A DNA stretch of 64,000 bases from assembly GCA_030272585.1 (NCBI GenBank), contig BSYQ01000006.1, positions 1,017,001 through 1,081,000 on the forward strand, in the 5' to 3' direction. This stretch comes from Bryopsis sp. KO-2023. Lineage: Eukaryota; Chlorophyta; Ulvophyceae; Bryopsidales; Bryopsidaceae. The notes beneath the pieces were generated by a model. That model worked only from the letters and a program-made list of their open reading frames with translations. It made no database searches and was not told the origin of the DNA. The position numbers and the translations under genes were made by a program. Shown here piece by piece: positions 10,838 through 21,797 of the stretch (within the stretch, counting starts at the first letter, position 1; every line of letters starts with the position of its first letter).

Positions 10838-10902
10838 ACAACGGAACGGCAACGGCAATTAACGGCCGTTAATTGTCGTGAAAACCGTTGCCGTTCCGTT
10901 GT
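10838..10902. repeat. Nested inverted repeats built from AACGG/CCGTT motifs
   Basis: An 18-bp perfect inverted repeat (10838-10855 with 10885-10902) encloses a perfect 20-bp palindrome at 10856-10875 (CAATTAACGG/CCGTTAATTG). More AACGG/CCGTT copies continue to about 10975. This resembles the subterminal repeat clusters of MITEs, but no outer termini or target duplication were found. Confidence 0.75.
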
Positions 10903-11104
10903 TGCACAACGGTTTAACAGCCGTTAACGGTCGTTTAACGGTCGTTTAACGGCCGTTGCAACGGCCACCGTTAACGCTGCTTCGTGTGTACTTGAAAGCC
11001 TTAGTAAAAGTATGATTAATATAGAATCCACCATGCCTTCCTCGTTCCCGCTCGTTTCGCGAGTGAGAAAGGGAATTAAGACGTTAGAAAATATAGCCAA
11101 GGGT

Positions 11105-11271
11105 AAGAAAAATCTTTTCCGAGCACGACGCACTTTGTCGCGTGCGAAACGAGCAAGAAACGAGCGAGATACGCCAGTTTCTGTGAAAAATACAGAAACT
11201 GACGTATCTTGCCCGTTTCTCGCTCGTTTCACACGCGACGAGGTGCGTTGGGATCGGGAAAGGTTTTTCTT
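11105..11271. repeat. Long imperfect hairpin, about 80-bp arms, 7-nt loop
   Basis: The left arm (11105-11184) pairs with the right arm (11192-11271) around the loop GAAAAAT. By eye roughly nine in ten positions pair, including ACAGAAACTG/CAGTTTCTGT next to the loop and GTCGCGTG/CACGCGAC further out. It could be a foldback transposable element or the precursor of small RNAs; the sequence does not decide between them. Confidence 0.8.
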
Positions 11272-11397
11272 TGTGTTTGTTAACGCTCGTTGGTGAAAAA
11301 CGACCTCGTGGGAGGATAGAACGGGTCAGTGGGTCGAGATCTACTCCCAGATAGATCTATTTTTAGGCTTATTTTTTCGTCGGTTCCGCTTTCACTA

Positions 11398-11470
11398 CCG
11401 TTAAAGTTCCTCCTTTTGAGAGGAACTTTCACGGGTCTTTTCAAAAAAGAAAAGGCGGAACTTTAGCGGT
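11398..11470. repeat. Short inverted repeat
   Basis: ACCGTTAAAGTTCCTCCTTTT at the left is inverted, with two or three differences, as AAAAGGCGGAACTTTAGCGGT at the right. A smaller hairpin (AAAGTTCCT ... AGGAACTTT) sits inside the left arm. Confidence 0.6.
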
Positions 11471-12237
11471 GTGACGATCCAAAAGCGCATTCGGCGCAAC
11501 TACTAACTTTCATTCGCGCCGCGACTGAAAATAGAGTCGCACTGAACTGCTGCAGAGTCCGTCTACAGTACCCGGGTCGGACTGCGCCGACCTTAAGTGT
11601 CATTTCAAAAACTCGGTATCTAAACTGCGACGCACTGAAACTATCGTCACCCAAGAAGTCGGCTAAGACCAGTCGCACTAACAAGCATTGCCATCCGAGA
11701 GTCACAGTCTCGAATCCCCCTATCAACGAAAGGCCTAAGACTAGGCGCCTGAACTGCAACTCAGGATACGGTAGCGAGTAGCTACCGGCTATAGCCTCAC
11801 ATCTTTTCCGGTCTTTGCCGTCTTGTTCCCCAGGCACAGGAGCCCCTTCAACAAAAGCTAGGTTTCCTGCAAGTCCCACCTCGTCGCAGCGGTGCAAAAT
11901 AGTTTTGCAGTGCTTCGTCCAGTTCACAGAGACTACAACAAGAAACGTCCAACTACCGTCAAATATGGACTGTGTGTTTGATAGCATCGCGATCGTAGAC
12001 CCGAAACCTACTTCGGCAGCGCCCTGGTGTGACATGCGACAACAGGATCACCAGAGCAACGCAAGAAAACATCTTAAACACCATGAATTACAAACTTAGC
12101 GGCCAAAGTCCAGACGTTTGGAGCGGGTATTCCAACAAAATTCAAGTTCCCCCAAATTTTGGGCTTGAACCACATGTCCAGGCCGTGATTTATGAGCGTT
12201 TCGCTCACAGTTTGATGGGACTGAGAAAACGTTCAGG

Positions 12238-12273
12238 GAGTGACGATCATGATCGTCACTTCTTGATCAAGAA
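12238..12273. repeat. Two adjacent perfect palindromes centred on TGATCA
   Basis: AGTGACGATCATGATCGTCACT (22 bp, perfect) is followed directly by CTTCTTGATCAAGAAG (16 bp, perfect; the two share the CT at their border). No gene is recognised next to them. Confidence 0.8.
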
Positions 12274-12510
12274 GTCAAACAGTTGAAGTAAAAGAGATGG
12301 ACGTACACACATCTGAATAATATGACCTGTCCTTTCGTTCAAGAGTGGGATCGACTTGAAAAGTATGAGTGTTGTTTGGTGCTTTTGGTTGAAAAAGGGG
12401 TGTTGATTGGTGGTGTGGAAGGGAGTACTTCAGTTGGTAATTGCTGGCTGCTTGTGCAGTTAGGATTATGGGTTGTGATATTTGAGGGGACTTTGATTGG
12501 AACATGTGCA

Positions 12511-12548
12511 GGGGTTACATAGAAAAAAGTACTAACCCCTTTTCTATG
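12511..12548. repeat. Interleaved inverted repeats with pseudoknot topology
   Basis: Segment A (GGGGTTA, 12511-12517) is followed by B (CATAGAAAA, 12518-12526), then a 6-nt spacer, then A' (TAACCCC, 12533-12539), then B' (TTTTCTATG, 12540-12548). The order A-B-A'-B' with no spacer inside either pair is that of an H-type pseudoknot with 7-bp and 9-bp stems. No flanking gene was recognised. Confidence 0.6.
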
Positions 12549-14458
12549 CAAGTCGAATTCGACAGTGGTGAAAACACATGATGTGTGTGTAAGGAGGGAC
12601 GCGCGCATTCATTTCATCTCGAAACAGCTTGAATCAATGCATAGGACGTGGAGAGTACACCAACAAACAGCCAACAAACAACCAACGAACATCCCCTTCA
12701 GGGTTTCCAAAGATCAAAGGGAATAGCAACCTAAACGAGTTCTGGAGATGGACAATAATTCTTGTCACTTGGTGGGGTTTTTTTGCATGCATAGAATATT
12801 TTTGAAGCAACATTAGAATGTTACATAACTATCCAACTGCACAAATCACAGTGTAGATGTGCCAAAATAAAACGGCCATAACCTCATCTCTGCAAATAGT
12901 CTCAAAAACCCAATCACAATATATATATAACATAAAACGCTGGTCATTTTTTTTATTACCAATTTTTCAGCAAGCAGCATAATTTCCAAGATATAACGAA
13001 AAGAGAACCTTTCCGTCATTTTCTTTTCCACATCGCAATGGATAGCACCTTCTCTATCCCCCTCGACCAAAAGTACATATTTTCACATACTTTTCCTTAT
13101 CTAAAAAAAAACTGTGCCATATACCCCAAAACAAGTATCAAAACTCAAATCCACAGTTTCAGATTAAGGAAAAAAGAAATCTCCAGACACCACAATGACA
13201 TTTTAACAACGATTGTGCACTAGTTATTTATTTAATAACTAAATAGACCTCTCCACCAGCTCATCGTTGAAAGACACCAACAGAGCATTCTCCACTTCCC
13301 AGAATTTTTTTTCTTTTGTGATTGTACTTGATTTATACAGTCGATTTCAAAGTCCAACCCCCAAACTGCCCAAAAATCATAGACTCTCCAAAAAAAAACC
13401 AAGGTTACGCTACCAATCCTGTGATCAGGAAAAAGCATAAAGATAAACACCATAAAGATGTAAAAATCTATATCAGAAAATTCAAAACATACATATCATT
13501 TTTTGGCCCTCATCTTTTTTTGTTTTCAGTCTCCGTTCCATCTAGTATAAGGAACCCGAAAAACAAGAGGTCCGTTTCTGTCTTTTGTTTTGTTTTGTAC
13601 CATTTTTTTCCTCCAAAAAAAGAAAAGTATGTAAAAGACAAATCATTTAATCGATCATGCCAACATACAAAAACATACAAAGATACAGTAGAAAAATTCA
13701 AGTGTTTTTAAGCATGATCGCGGTGAAAAACATAGATTTTGTACAAAACAAATTGCCGTCCCTCCGCTGGAGCATCCACAGCTCGCATTACCCAACTAGA
13801 GTGCACAATCCTTTTTTCCCCCATAAAAAAAAAAAAGCATAGCAAAAACATAAATAAGACGCACTAACTTTTTGCAAAGCTGGAGTTTAAGCCTATCACT
13901 ACTGACGGCATCTGGAACACGAGGGGGGTTATATAGTAAACATCAAAACATCAAAGAAAAAACGATAATGGTATATTTTGGCCATGTACCAAACACCATA
14001 TATCAAAGAGAAGATCACTTGCGATGATACATATTTATTATATCAACATGGATTTTTCGCAGCTGTAGTGGACCATTCCACACGCACGCATTTATATATA
14101 TATTCACTCCATGGCCCATCAATCAAACCAGCATTTTGTATAACTAAAGAAGAAGAAGCTGCTGCTGTTGTTGCTGGTTTCCTTTGCTTCAATACATCCA
14201 GAATATTATCCCCAATATTATCTAACAAGTGCACCTGAAATAAAAAAAATAAAAATATGAACACCTGAAATTTAAAGATAAACACACATTATAAATCATT
14301 AAAAGAATGACTTTCATGGAAACTCTCTCTGTTTATTTCTGTGTCCCCGGTGAATCCCTTTCGCATATCATCGAATTATCGATTAAAAAAACAACAACAA
14401 AGGTTGGAAATTCATCTCATTGCTTACCAATAATCACGTGTACATCTCTGGGGATGTT

Positions 14459-15879
14459 TCAGTTATGGCCAAGACTTCCTTCATCGACCTCCAATCCTTC
14501 CTGGCGAAAGTCGGCTGCAATTTGCACAGCGTGCAACATTTTGCCAGCAATCACATGGGCCCTTACAACCGCCTCCGCAGTGTCCATGTCAGGCCTCATT
14601 CGTGCCCTCCTGATGTCAGACAGAACATCCATCGCGTCCTGGAATCGACCCACGCTGGCCAAGGTTCTGAGAGCACCATTGTACGTATCCAAGTCGATCA
14701 CGATGCCCGCACCTCGCATGGCATCCAACAGGTCCACAACCATGCAGTGTTGGCCACCAGCTTCCAAGGCACCTATAGATATGGCAAGCCAAACCTTTCA
14801 AATTGCCTTTTCAATACCCTTTAGACGAACTTGAGAAATCCAGAATAAAAGGTTTAAACCTTTCAAATTGGGTATTGTTGAGAAGCCTATGAGGAAACTT
14901 CAGAAATCTAGAATATAACCTCTTATACCCCTAAATCGTGACCTCTTATACCTATAAGTTCCTGTGCTATCGAAACTGGATTCTGAAAATGTGGGTCCCA
15001 AAGAAACAATGGGATGCTGTGCCTACCCATCAATGCACGGCATGCATGTTCGTCCACGCTGTGACCTTGCATCTGCATCGTCAAAAAGAGATCCAGAGCA
15101 TTGCTCCAGTCTCCTTTCTTTGCATAATGATTAAGCAGCTCAACATAGACCCCACTGGTTCCAGGGAGGCCCTGAGCATGCATAGCTTCCAAAATCCCTT
15201 CGGCACGTTCCCAATCCTCACACTTTTCGCAGGCCGAAAGGGCCGAAATAAATGTGATCTTATCCGGAGCAATATTCGACTCCAGCATCTCATCGTACAG
15301 AGCGATCGCCTTTTCGAACTTCCCACCGCGCTCGCAAGCAGTGATAAGAGCGCTGTAGGTCACGTGGTTCGGTCGGCAGCCGGGATCGCTCGCCGCCGCC
15401 TTTTTCATCGAGGCGAAAACGTCGACCGCCTCCTCCCACTCGCCAGCGCTGCTGCAGGCACTGATCAGCGCGGAATAGGTGTAGGTGTTCGCTCGTACCC
15501 CTCTGACGCCTCTCATCGCGTCAAAAACTTCCACGGCTTTCTTCCAGTCGCGCAGGCGACCGCACAAATTGATCAAGGTGGTAAATGCCTGCTCTCGTGG
15601 ACGAAACGTACACGTCTCGATCGCCCGCTTGACGTCGCCTCGGCCGGCAACCGAGAATCGGATCGACGCTTTCAGAGTTTCCATGTCCCATGCAGGTTTC
15701 GAAGGGGCGACCTCGGGACTGGGCACACCCCAGCGGCCGCAATTTCCTGCTGTCCAGCCGACCGAGGTAATGGGCAGAGCATTCATCGCAAGCGGCAACG
15801 CCATCGTCATTTTGGCACAGATCTCTTCGTTTGAGAAACTGGAACTTTGCTCTCCTGGTGTAATAGCCAACCACAACAA
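14459..15879 (-). CDS. Pentatricopeptide-repeat (PPR) protein, two exons, 388 aa
   Basis: PPR proteins are helical-repeat proteins that bind organelle RNAs and act in their cleavage, splicing, editing or stability. Exon 1 is 15879-15027, with donor GTAGGC; exon 2 is 14772-14459. The join is in frame and gives 389 codons including the TGA stop. At least six 35-residue repeats are visible, for example those containing TYSALISACSSAGEWEEAV, TYSALITACERGGKFEKAI and TYNGALRTLASVGRFQDAM. The 'SALISACEKxG' style is common in algal P-class PPRs. A second in-frame Met near residue 24 (MTMALPLAMNALP) starts a more convincing transit-like peptide than the first. No DYW or E domain is present. Beyond the TGA the frame stays open for about a dozen codons to a good donor. 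Confidence 0.9.
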
Positions 15880-16104
15880 AAACTAAGAATTTCTAAGCGG
15901 AGCGCAGCAGCAATTGTACTATCCGCTACCCTATCGAATTTTAAGTCAACCACGGATGGCATAGATCACAGCAGCACCAGGAAAAGAGGGGGGAAGGGGG
16001 GATTGCTAGAGTGAGTGGAATCAACGACAAACAGAAGCCACCACTCTACCGCAAAGCTGATCAAACGAGGGGGGGGGGGGACCTTTCCGCAACCCTAGCG
16101 CACA
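15880..16104. other. Spacer between divergent PPR and small plus-strand gene
   Basis: This GC-variable sequence contains a G run near 16070-16080. No motif is recognised; it could be a shared promoter if the small gene to the right is real. Confidence 0.3.
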
Positions 16105-16510
16105 ATGGTTACCTATTGTATCAGCGAGCTGCTGGTGTCTGCTGACGACCAACTGCAAGAAACCGCCTTACAACAGCACAACTCTGAGCTGACTTTCGAA
16201 TTGAAGAACAAAGGCGCCGTAGCCTCTGCTCCGAACCTGAAAGAATTGGTGAGGGTTCAAAACTAAATTTCTTAGTGAAAAACAGACCCCATGGAAGTTT
16301 TTAAAGGGGCGGGCTCCCTTGGTTTGCGGTCGTCGTGGAGAAGGGATGGAACGCTCAGAGCATTGGCGGTCTTTTCAGTCCGCTCATAAAATTAACCAGG
16401 AGGTGTTTTTCATTGGAAAGTACCGACCAGTGCGAGAGCTCTGGCTGCAGCAACGGGGCTATCTGGAAAAAGGTAGTGTGGAGGGTTTGTCTCCTCTAGA
16501 GGAGGCATAG
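16105..16510 (+). CDS. Small hypothetical gene, possibly two exons
   Basis: An ATG at 16105 opens 48 codons ending exactly at a GTGAGG donor (16249). Downstream of an acceptor AG at 16284-16285 the same phase continues through about 75 codons (TPWKFLKGRAP..., then EHWRSFQSAHKINQEVFF) to a stop at 16508. Codon texture in both parts looks coding. The implied intron is only 37 nt, much shorter than others in this window, which is the main reason for doubt. I do not recognise the product; it has no signal peptide or membrane span. Confidence 0.35.
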
Positions 16511-18221
16511 ATCTATATATAGTTGTAGCTAGCTATTCCTCGATCCCTTTGCATTCTTTTGAACCAACAACATTCAAGAAAAATGAGCGAGCTGATTTTT
16601 CTTGGATTTTTCGCAAAGGCTATGCTGCTCAACCGCCCAGAACCCCCCCCCCTTTATATGTTTGAAGTCGATTATTCTCTTTTTAGTTTTGTTCCATTCT
16701 TCCACAGGCTCTTGATTGAGGGCAGTCTTTGGGAGGCAAGTTTTTACTTTATGAAGAATTGTGTGTCAGACAAAAATTGTGCAGGTGGATGGAAACAATT
16801 TTCAAATTTTTTGTGGCATGGCTGGGTGATACAAATATCAAGTGAAAGGAAGGAAGAAAAAAAATGAGGCATTGTCAAGAATGTCAAAATGTCTTCCAGC
16901 AGGCCAGGAAGACTTAGCAGTGGTCCTCTTTCACTTCATTTGTTCATACTGTGTACGCGATGGGGTGGGGGCTGGGGTGGGTGGTATAGGGAGAGCTGAA
17001 AACTAGGGTTTTAAGGTTAACGAGGAGTGAAATCGAATATAAAAAAACTGAATTTCACAGTCGAGACGCCAGACCCCAAAATCCCTCTCCGATCAAACAG
17101 ATAACATGTAACAAAATAGACCGATCAACCACAAGTCCCTCTGCCCCCAAAAAAACACAGCACCAAAGAAGGTATTCCATCTGAGTTCATCCGCCCAGCA
17201 CCAACAGCCATCCACCAAGAAACTCGGGAGAGCCCCATATTGCATCATTGACTTCAGTGAATGGCGGCTGTCTCGACTAACCCCACTGGATCACCAAGAA
17301 AAACACAAACACATTGCTTCTTTTCTCCAAACCCCCACCCCCCAAAAACCCCCAGCCATTGTTATCTCCAAAAGTCCAAAAGTCCTACTGACAACCCTGC
17401 GCCCCCTCGTCCCAAATCGTCAACAAGGGGTCCCCCTCTGCACTCTCTCAAATTTTTACCTTTTTCCGTTCTTTTCGACCAACCATTAACGTTTCTCATC
17501 TTTTCAACCAACGATTCCTCCCCCCCCAGCCCTCATCACAACACAAGCAATATTTTCCCCACAAACCCCTCAATTTCCAAAGTCTGTCGTCCGCACCAAA
17601 ACAGGGAGATTCTTACGGGTGCTGGGAACGCCACTGGAGGTCCTTATCTGTTGTTTCTTTTCTTTTCCTTTTGTTGCCTGCACATAGTTTCAGTGGGTGG
17701 CTATGGAATCGAAGGCATCCAAGCACTGGCTAGTTGTTCCATGTTCCATAGGTCGTGTCAGTGGGGGCGTCCCATTGCTCCTATTAATTCAAGTGACACA
17801 TCCACATTATTAAAGTCCCATGCCAACCGTTGCTCCACATGGAAGTAAGTGGTTCCGCAGGAGTGAGGTCAGCAACATATTCTCTGGTGCCATGGAAATA
17901 GTCAAAAAATTCACAGAATGAAAGCTTCTTTCCCCATTGAAAAGTCTAGTTGAGGAACATAAGCTTCACTGAAGTGCTCTGAGGGATGTGCAACGTGGAA
18001 TGACCATACCAGGAGGAACGACGAGGTGAGCAGCAGGGAGTTTTACAATTTGTGGAAATGTGCTAATATTGACGTTCAAAATTTCATAAGCAACTGCTGT
18101 CTTAGGGGCAGTGGAGGTAATGGGCAGCACATCTATTCAATGTGAACTGAACAATGCACCTGTGTGGCAGAGATGGGCCTTCCTGGTTGGATGTGAGTAG
18201 TTTGTTCATATGTCTCACCTG
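16511..18221. other. Intergenic, C-rich stretch, possible last exon of KH gene
   Basis: Between 17.1 and 17.6 kb the plus strand is strongly C-rich and gives a long but low-complexity frame that I do not accept. On the minus strand near 18050-17960 a short coding-looking segment (AAHLVVPPGMVIPRC, ending in a stop) may be the terminal exon of the KH-domain gene, but its phase did not match the preceding donor. Confidence 0.35.
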
Positions 18222-20755
18222 AGTGGGAGCAGCGGTGGTGATCCCCACAGGAACCCCTGGCTGACTTGGGACACTTTGACCAACGCCTAGGGCCTGGTCC
18301 CCCAATTCTAGCTTCATGGTGCCAGAAGAGTCCATCTTCACAGCAGGAGTGATCCCCATGCCATATCCCTGGACATATGTGGCAGTTGCTGCTGCTGTGG
18401 ATGAAATTGGCATCACTTGCTGCTGATGCTGTTGTGCAGCAAGGAGAGCAGCAATCTGCTGATTGCTAGGGAGCTGCTGCTGTTGCTGCTGGCCGGCACC
18501 AGCCGTACCAGCCACTGTGTATTGTTGCAACATGGACTGGGGGACTTGCTGATACATTTGTTGCTGCTGGGGTGACTGCTGCTGCTGCTGCTGCTGGGGG
18601 GCTTGGAGAGCGCTGTTGGACTGGGTGGCCAGCAAATTTTGCTGAGGCAGCATACTTTGCTGCTGCTGCATGGGCTGCTGTTGCTGCTGATAGGAGTTCA
18701 ATGTCACTGGGGCTGTGGCCATTTGAGGGGGGTAGGATGGAGCACTGGAGGTCATGTTGTTCACCACTTGGGCCGGAATGTAGGTGCCGTCAGCTTGCAA
18801 CACGAGGATGGTGGGAGTTGGGGCGAGCCCACCTAAGAAGATAGAGACCGTTTTTCAGGGAAAGGGGGGATTGGACTTCAGGAGGTGGCAAAGTAAGGAG
18901 AGGATTTGAGGAAAAGCTTCGGGGATCTTTACTATGAACGCTGTTCTGGATGAAAATGCGAATACTATTGGGTGGAGGAGGGGGCGATGAGCCAAGGGCT
19001 AGAAAATGAGAAAAAAGGTATTGGTATGGCTCTTTTTTTTCTTTTCGAAAGGACTTGTCTATATAAAATCTCTTGTGTAAACTGGACATGAGTGACTGGA
19101 CATCTGGTGCCGAGGATGACACCTTTGATGGCAAAATAACCAACACACGACTCAGGCCGGAAAAAACGCTCACAGTTGCCACACAACAGAATATCAGAGA
19201 AAATGGAAAAAAAAATCAATCCAATCCAGGATTCATCTGAGAGGGGGGGCTCACCTGCGGGTGCCTGGATGACTATCGGTGCTGGCTGATGCTGTGCAAG
19301 CATGGGGGCCACCATGTTCTTACCAACGTTGCCCCCCACCAAGGATTGGGCGCTGAGGTCCACCACGTTCATAGATTGGGGGTTGTTCGCTCCGCTTTGG
19401 GGGGTGTGGGTCCTCCTCGTCGTTTTGGCACGAGTTGGGTCGAAGCTCTGAAGGGCCTCCTGAACCTGAACCAAACCACAAGAGAAAAATGGAACGGCTG
19501 CAACCCGTGGTGTGGAATGTGATGGGGACCCAACACTAAAAGCTGTTGTACATTGATACAATGCTTAGGTGAGCAAGGGATTGTACAGTGCCATTGCAAA
19601 AGAAACAAGCCGGGAAAAAAAAAACAAAAAACAGTCCGGATCCATACCATTTCGTGAGCTTTGCACACAGACTCTATGTTGCCATGGATGATCACGTCTT
19701 GGAATTCATCCCCATCCTGTTGGGCTAATAACAGCAGCCACACACAAACAGAACTCAGCACACAGAGAGGACTTCATCAGCAAAAGGAGCCTCACATTTG
19801 AGAGTGTTAATCAATCATCAATCATCGTTTGCTGTGCTGCTTACGTTCAACCTTGACTTTCGCTCCACTTGCTTCCTCGATCGATCTGATTTTCGTGCCG
19901 GCTTTCCCGATGAGACAGCCTATCATTTTGGGCAGGGTCCTCAATTCCAGACTGGCCATAGAGAAAGCATCGTGATTCTCTGTGTATTCCTCATCAACTG
20001 TGGTCATCACCGCCCTCAGCTCATCATAAGCATCCTCAATCTGCCATCCAAAAAATTGTAAGCAACCTTTGAAAATTTTGAGAAAGCTTCCTTGGATTTG
20101 GGGCCAAGTCGGTGCAGCCGGCATGGAATCTTTCCAATCGAGCCGTTTATTGGACCAAAGAATCATCCGGCGAAAACTTGCGAGAGTGTTGAACAGGGAG
20201 AAACCAGACCGAGAGGTTTCGTGAACGGGCCGACGCTGCTCACCTGTTTTCTGGTTCCGTTCAGCTCCACGCTCGTTTCCTTCTCCTTGGGCATCGCTGA
20301 GTGGATGTGCACTGTCGCACCCGTTCGATTCCGTATTCCTTGCACCGTGTTCCCACCTCGCCCAATCACAGCCCCCACCATGCCGCGAAGGATGGTGAAC
20401 TCGACCTTCATCTGGGGGTCACCAGAGTCCGTGTCCATGTTCGGCACGGAGCGGGGGGCGCGACTCCTGCATTGTTCCGGAAAACAATCCTCGTCGTAAG
20501 CGGAAACAACTCTGATGTTCGAAGTCAATCGATACAGCAAACGAAACTAGAGCAGGCGAGAAACTTCCCCAAGAGGAGGTTACATAAGCAGAGTCTGCGA
20601 GTCAGGGATGGTTTGAAGGAGCGGATTGCGGTGGGCGAGAAATTGGTGTGCAACCTGTCTTGTTTCCCTCCTCTGCCTTTTCCATGACCCCCCGTGCGCG
20701 GTTGCCTGACCTCCGTGGGGTCCCTGTCGTCCGAATCCTCTCGCTCGCGCTTCAT
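18222..20755 (-). CDS. KH-domain RNA-binding protein with Q-rich C-terminus
   Basis: KH domains bind single-stranded RNA or DNA. Six minus-strand exons are visible. The first is MKRERED and a basic GGHGKGRGGK stretch. KH1 follows (VEFTILRGMVGAVIGRGG, GxxG near 20360, exon ending TRKQ before GTGAGC). A helical linker leads into KH2 (LRTLPKMIGCLIGKAG, GxxG near 19900, exon ending at GTAAGC). A short exon (QDGDEFQDVIIHG) completes KH2. Next is a linker exon with QEALQSFDPTRAK. The last assigned exon, about 18833-18222, is rich in Gln with several CAG/CAA-encoded runs. The architecture resembles hnRNP K/PCBP/FUBP-type regulators with a prion-like tail. The final exon to the left is not resolved. 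Confidence 0.85.
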
Positions 20756-20957
20756 TGTGTGCAGCGTCAACAATGGTGACGGTGGAGCAAAAATCTCTCA
20801 ACAAAAAGACACCCGAACCTCGCTGACGGTGATTTTAATGAGCAAATTTTCGATTTAATGGGGAAATGTCGGTTGTTTGCTGGCAGGTCCGAGAACCGCG
20901 AGAGAAGCAGAACGGAGGTGGGGTTGCTGGCGGGAAGCGGGGTTTCCGTTCCGCGCG
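20756..20957. promoter_or_regulatory. Divergent promoter between KH gene and acidic/EF-hand-like gene
   Basis: About 200 bp separate the two opposed start codons, so the 5' regions of both genes must fit here or overlap. No TATA box is obvious near either start. Confidence 0.5.
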
Positions 20958-21797
20958 ATGAGTTCCGACGAGAATGATTTCGAGGAGGAGAGGAGGAAAC
21001 AGATACAAAGGAACCAAGAACTTTTGGCGAGAGTGGGGCTGCAGAAAGCCGTCGACGACTTGGCGGAAAAGCACCGGGCCAGAAAACAAGCTGATGCAGA
21101 GAGAAGGAAAGCCAAAAAGCGCAAAGCCGTGGTGCCTGCGTTTCCGACGAGGCGCTCGACGCGCTCCACCGCGGAAGCAACCCGAACGAAGCTGAAAGGA
21201 TTGGCGAGTGGCGTGGGTGGGAGCAGCGACGAAGGGGGTGGTGCTGGCAGCGAGGGAACGGCGGAGAGTGGGTCTGACGGAGGTGCTTCCAGTGACGAGG
21301 GATCGACAGGCGAGGATTCAGACGCGGCTGACGTCGACAGTCGTGACTACTCACAGGAAGAGAAAGAAGCAGAAGTCCAAGGCGAAGAGGGGGGCAGTCA
21401 TGACGAAGCGTCCCGCGGTCGCGTTATATCGAACCCGCGAAAGGTCCACGTATGCGGGGCGCGCGACGAGGGGCCGTCGGTCTCGAGTCGGAGAAAGTCA
21501 AAGGACGTCGGAAGGGGGAGAAAGTCGTCAGGGAAGTCGACGAGCCATGCGTTGACTGTGAAAGAATGGCCTGCGTTGGGCGCCCCCGAGATCAAAGAGG
21601 GGTTCCGAAAGTTCGACGAGCAGGGAATAGGCTTGACGACTCTGCCCAGAATCGTAGAGGTGGCGGAGTCCCTGAACGTGCACTTCGAGGAAGGCCAGTT
21701 GGAGGCCATGATGGATTTTGCTGAGAAAGTAGCGGGATGTGACGGGCAAGTTTTGACCCTCCAAGAATTTGAGGGGCTCATCTCAAATCTGGTATGA
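20958..21797 (+). CDS. Acidic/basic low-complexity protein with C-terminal EF-hand-like domain, single exon
   Basis: The ATG at 20958 (MSSDENDFEEERRKQIQRNQELLARVGL) is preferred over upstream in-frame codons because the Arg/Gln-rich 'NQELLARVGL' helix is a common start of nuclear proteins. A charged helix follows (residues ~30-75), then a Ser/Asp/Glu/Gly-rich region (~95-165) and a basic RRKSKD stretch. The last ~80 residues look like a calmodulin-type pair of EF-hands (IKEGFRKFDEQGIGLTTLPRIVEVAESL ... FAEKVAGCDGQVLTLQEFEGLI). The first loop is poor in calcium ligands, so calcium binding is uncertain. No intron is seen, unlike most neighbours. The specific function is unknown. Confidence 0.7.
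   Translation: MSSDENDFEEERRKQIQRNQELLARVGLQKAVDDLAEKHRARKQADAERRKAKKRKAVVPAFPTRRSTRSTAEATRTKLKGLASGVGGSSDEGGGAGSEGTAESGSDGGASSDEGSTGEDSDAADVDSRDYSQEEKEAEVQGEEGGSHDEASRGRVISNPRKVHVCGARDEGPSVSSRRKSKDVGRGRKSSGKSTSHALTVKEWPALGAPEIKEGFRKFDEQGIGLTTLPRIVEVAESLNVHFEEGQLEAMMDFAEKVAGCDGQVLTLQEFEGLISNLV

Larger units (their letters stand above)
10073..14458. other. Gene-poor interval with inverted repeats
   Basis: No gene can be supported with confidence. The interval has a nested palindrome at 10838-10902, a long hairpin at 11105-11271, a short inverted pair near 11398-11470, adjacent palindromes at 12238-12273 and an interleaved inverted-repeat pair at 12511-12548. The part from 12.8 to 14.4 kb is AT-rich. 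A minus-strand frame at 14285-14043, preceded by a good acceptor, could be an extra 3' exon of the PPR gene but lies beyond that gene's stop. Open frames at 11463-12035 (minus) and 12029-12286 (plus) have no recognisable features. Confidence 0.5.

Noticed and set aside
11463-12035. Minus-strand frame of 190 codons
   Set aside because: No start context, domain or splice signals; it sits among inverted repeats and may be part of a degraded element.
17261-17848. Long plus-strand open frame rich in Pro and Ser
   Set aside because: It is explained by C-rich low-complexity DNA; no domain, no intron signals in support and no conserved-looking blocks.
20877-20957. Upstream in-frame extension of the EF-hand-like gene
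   Set aside because: It begins without an ATG and reads through the divergent promoter region; the ATG at 20958 gives a sensible N-terminus.
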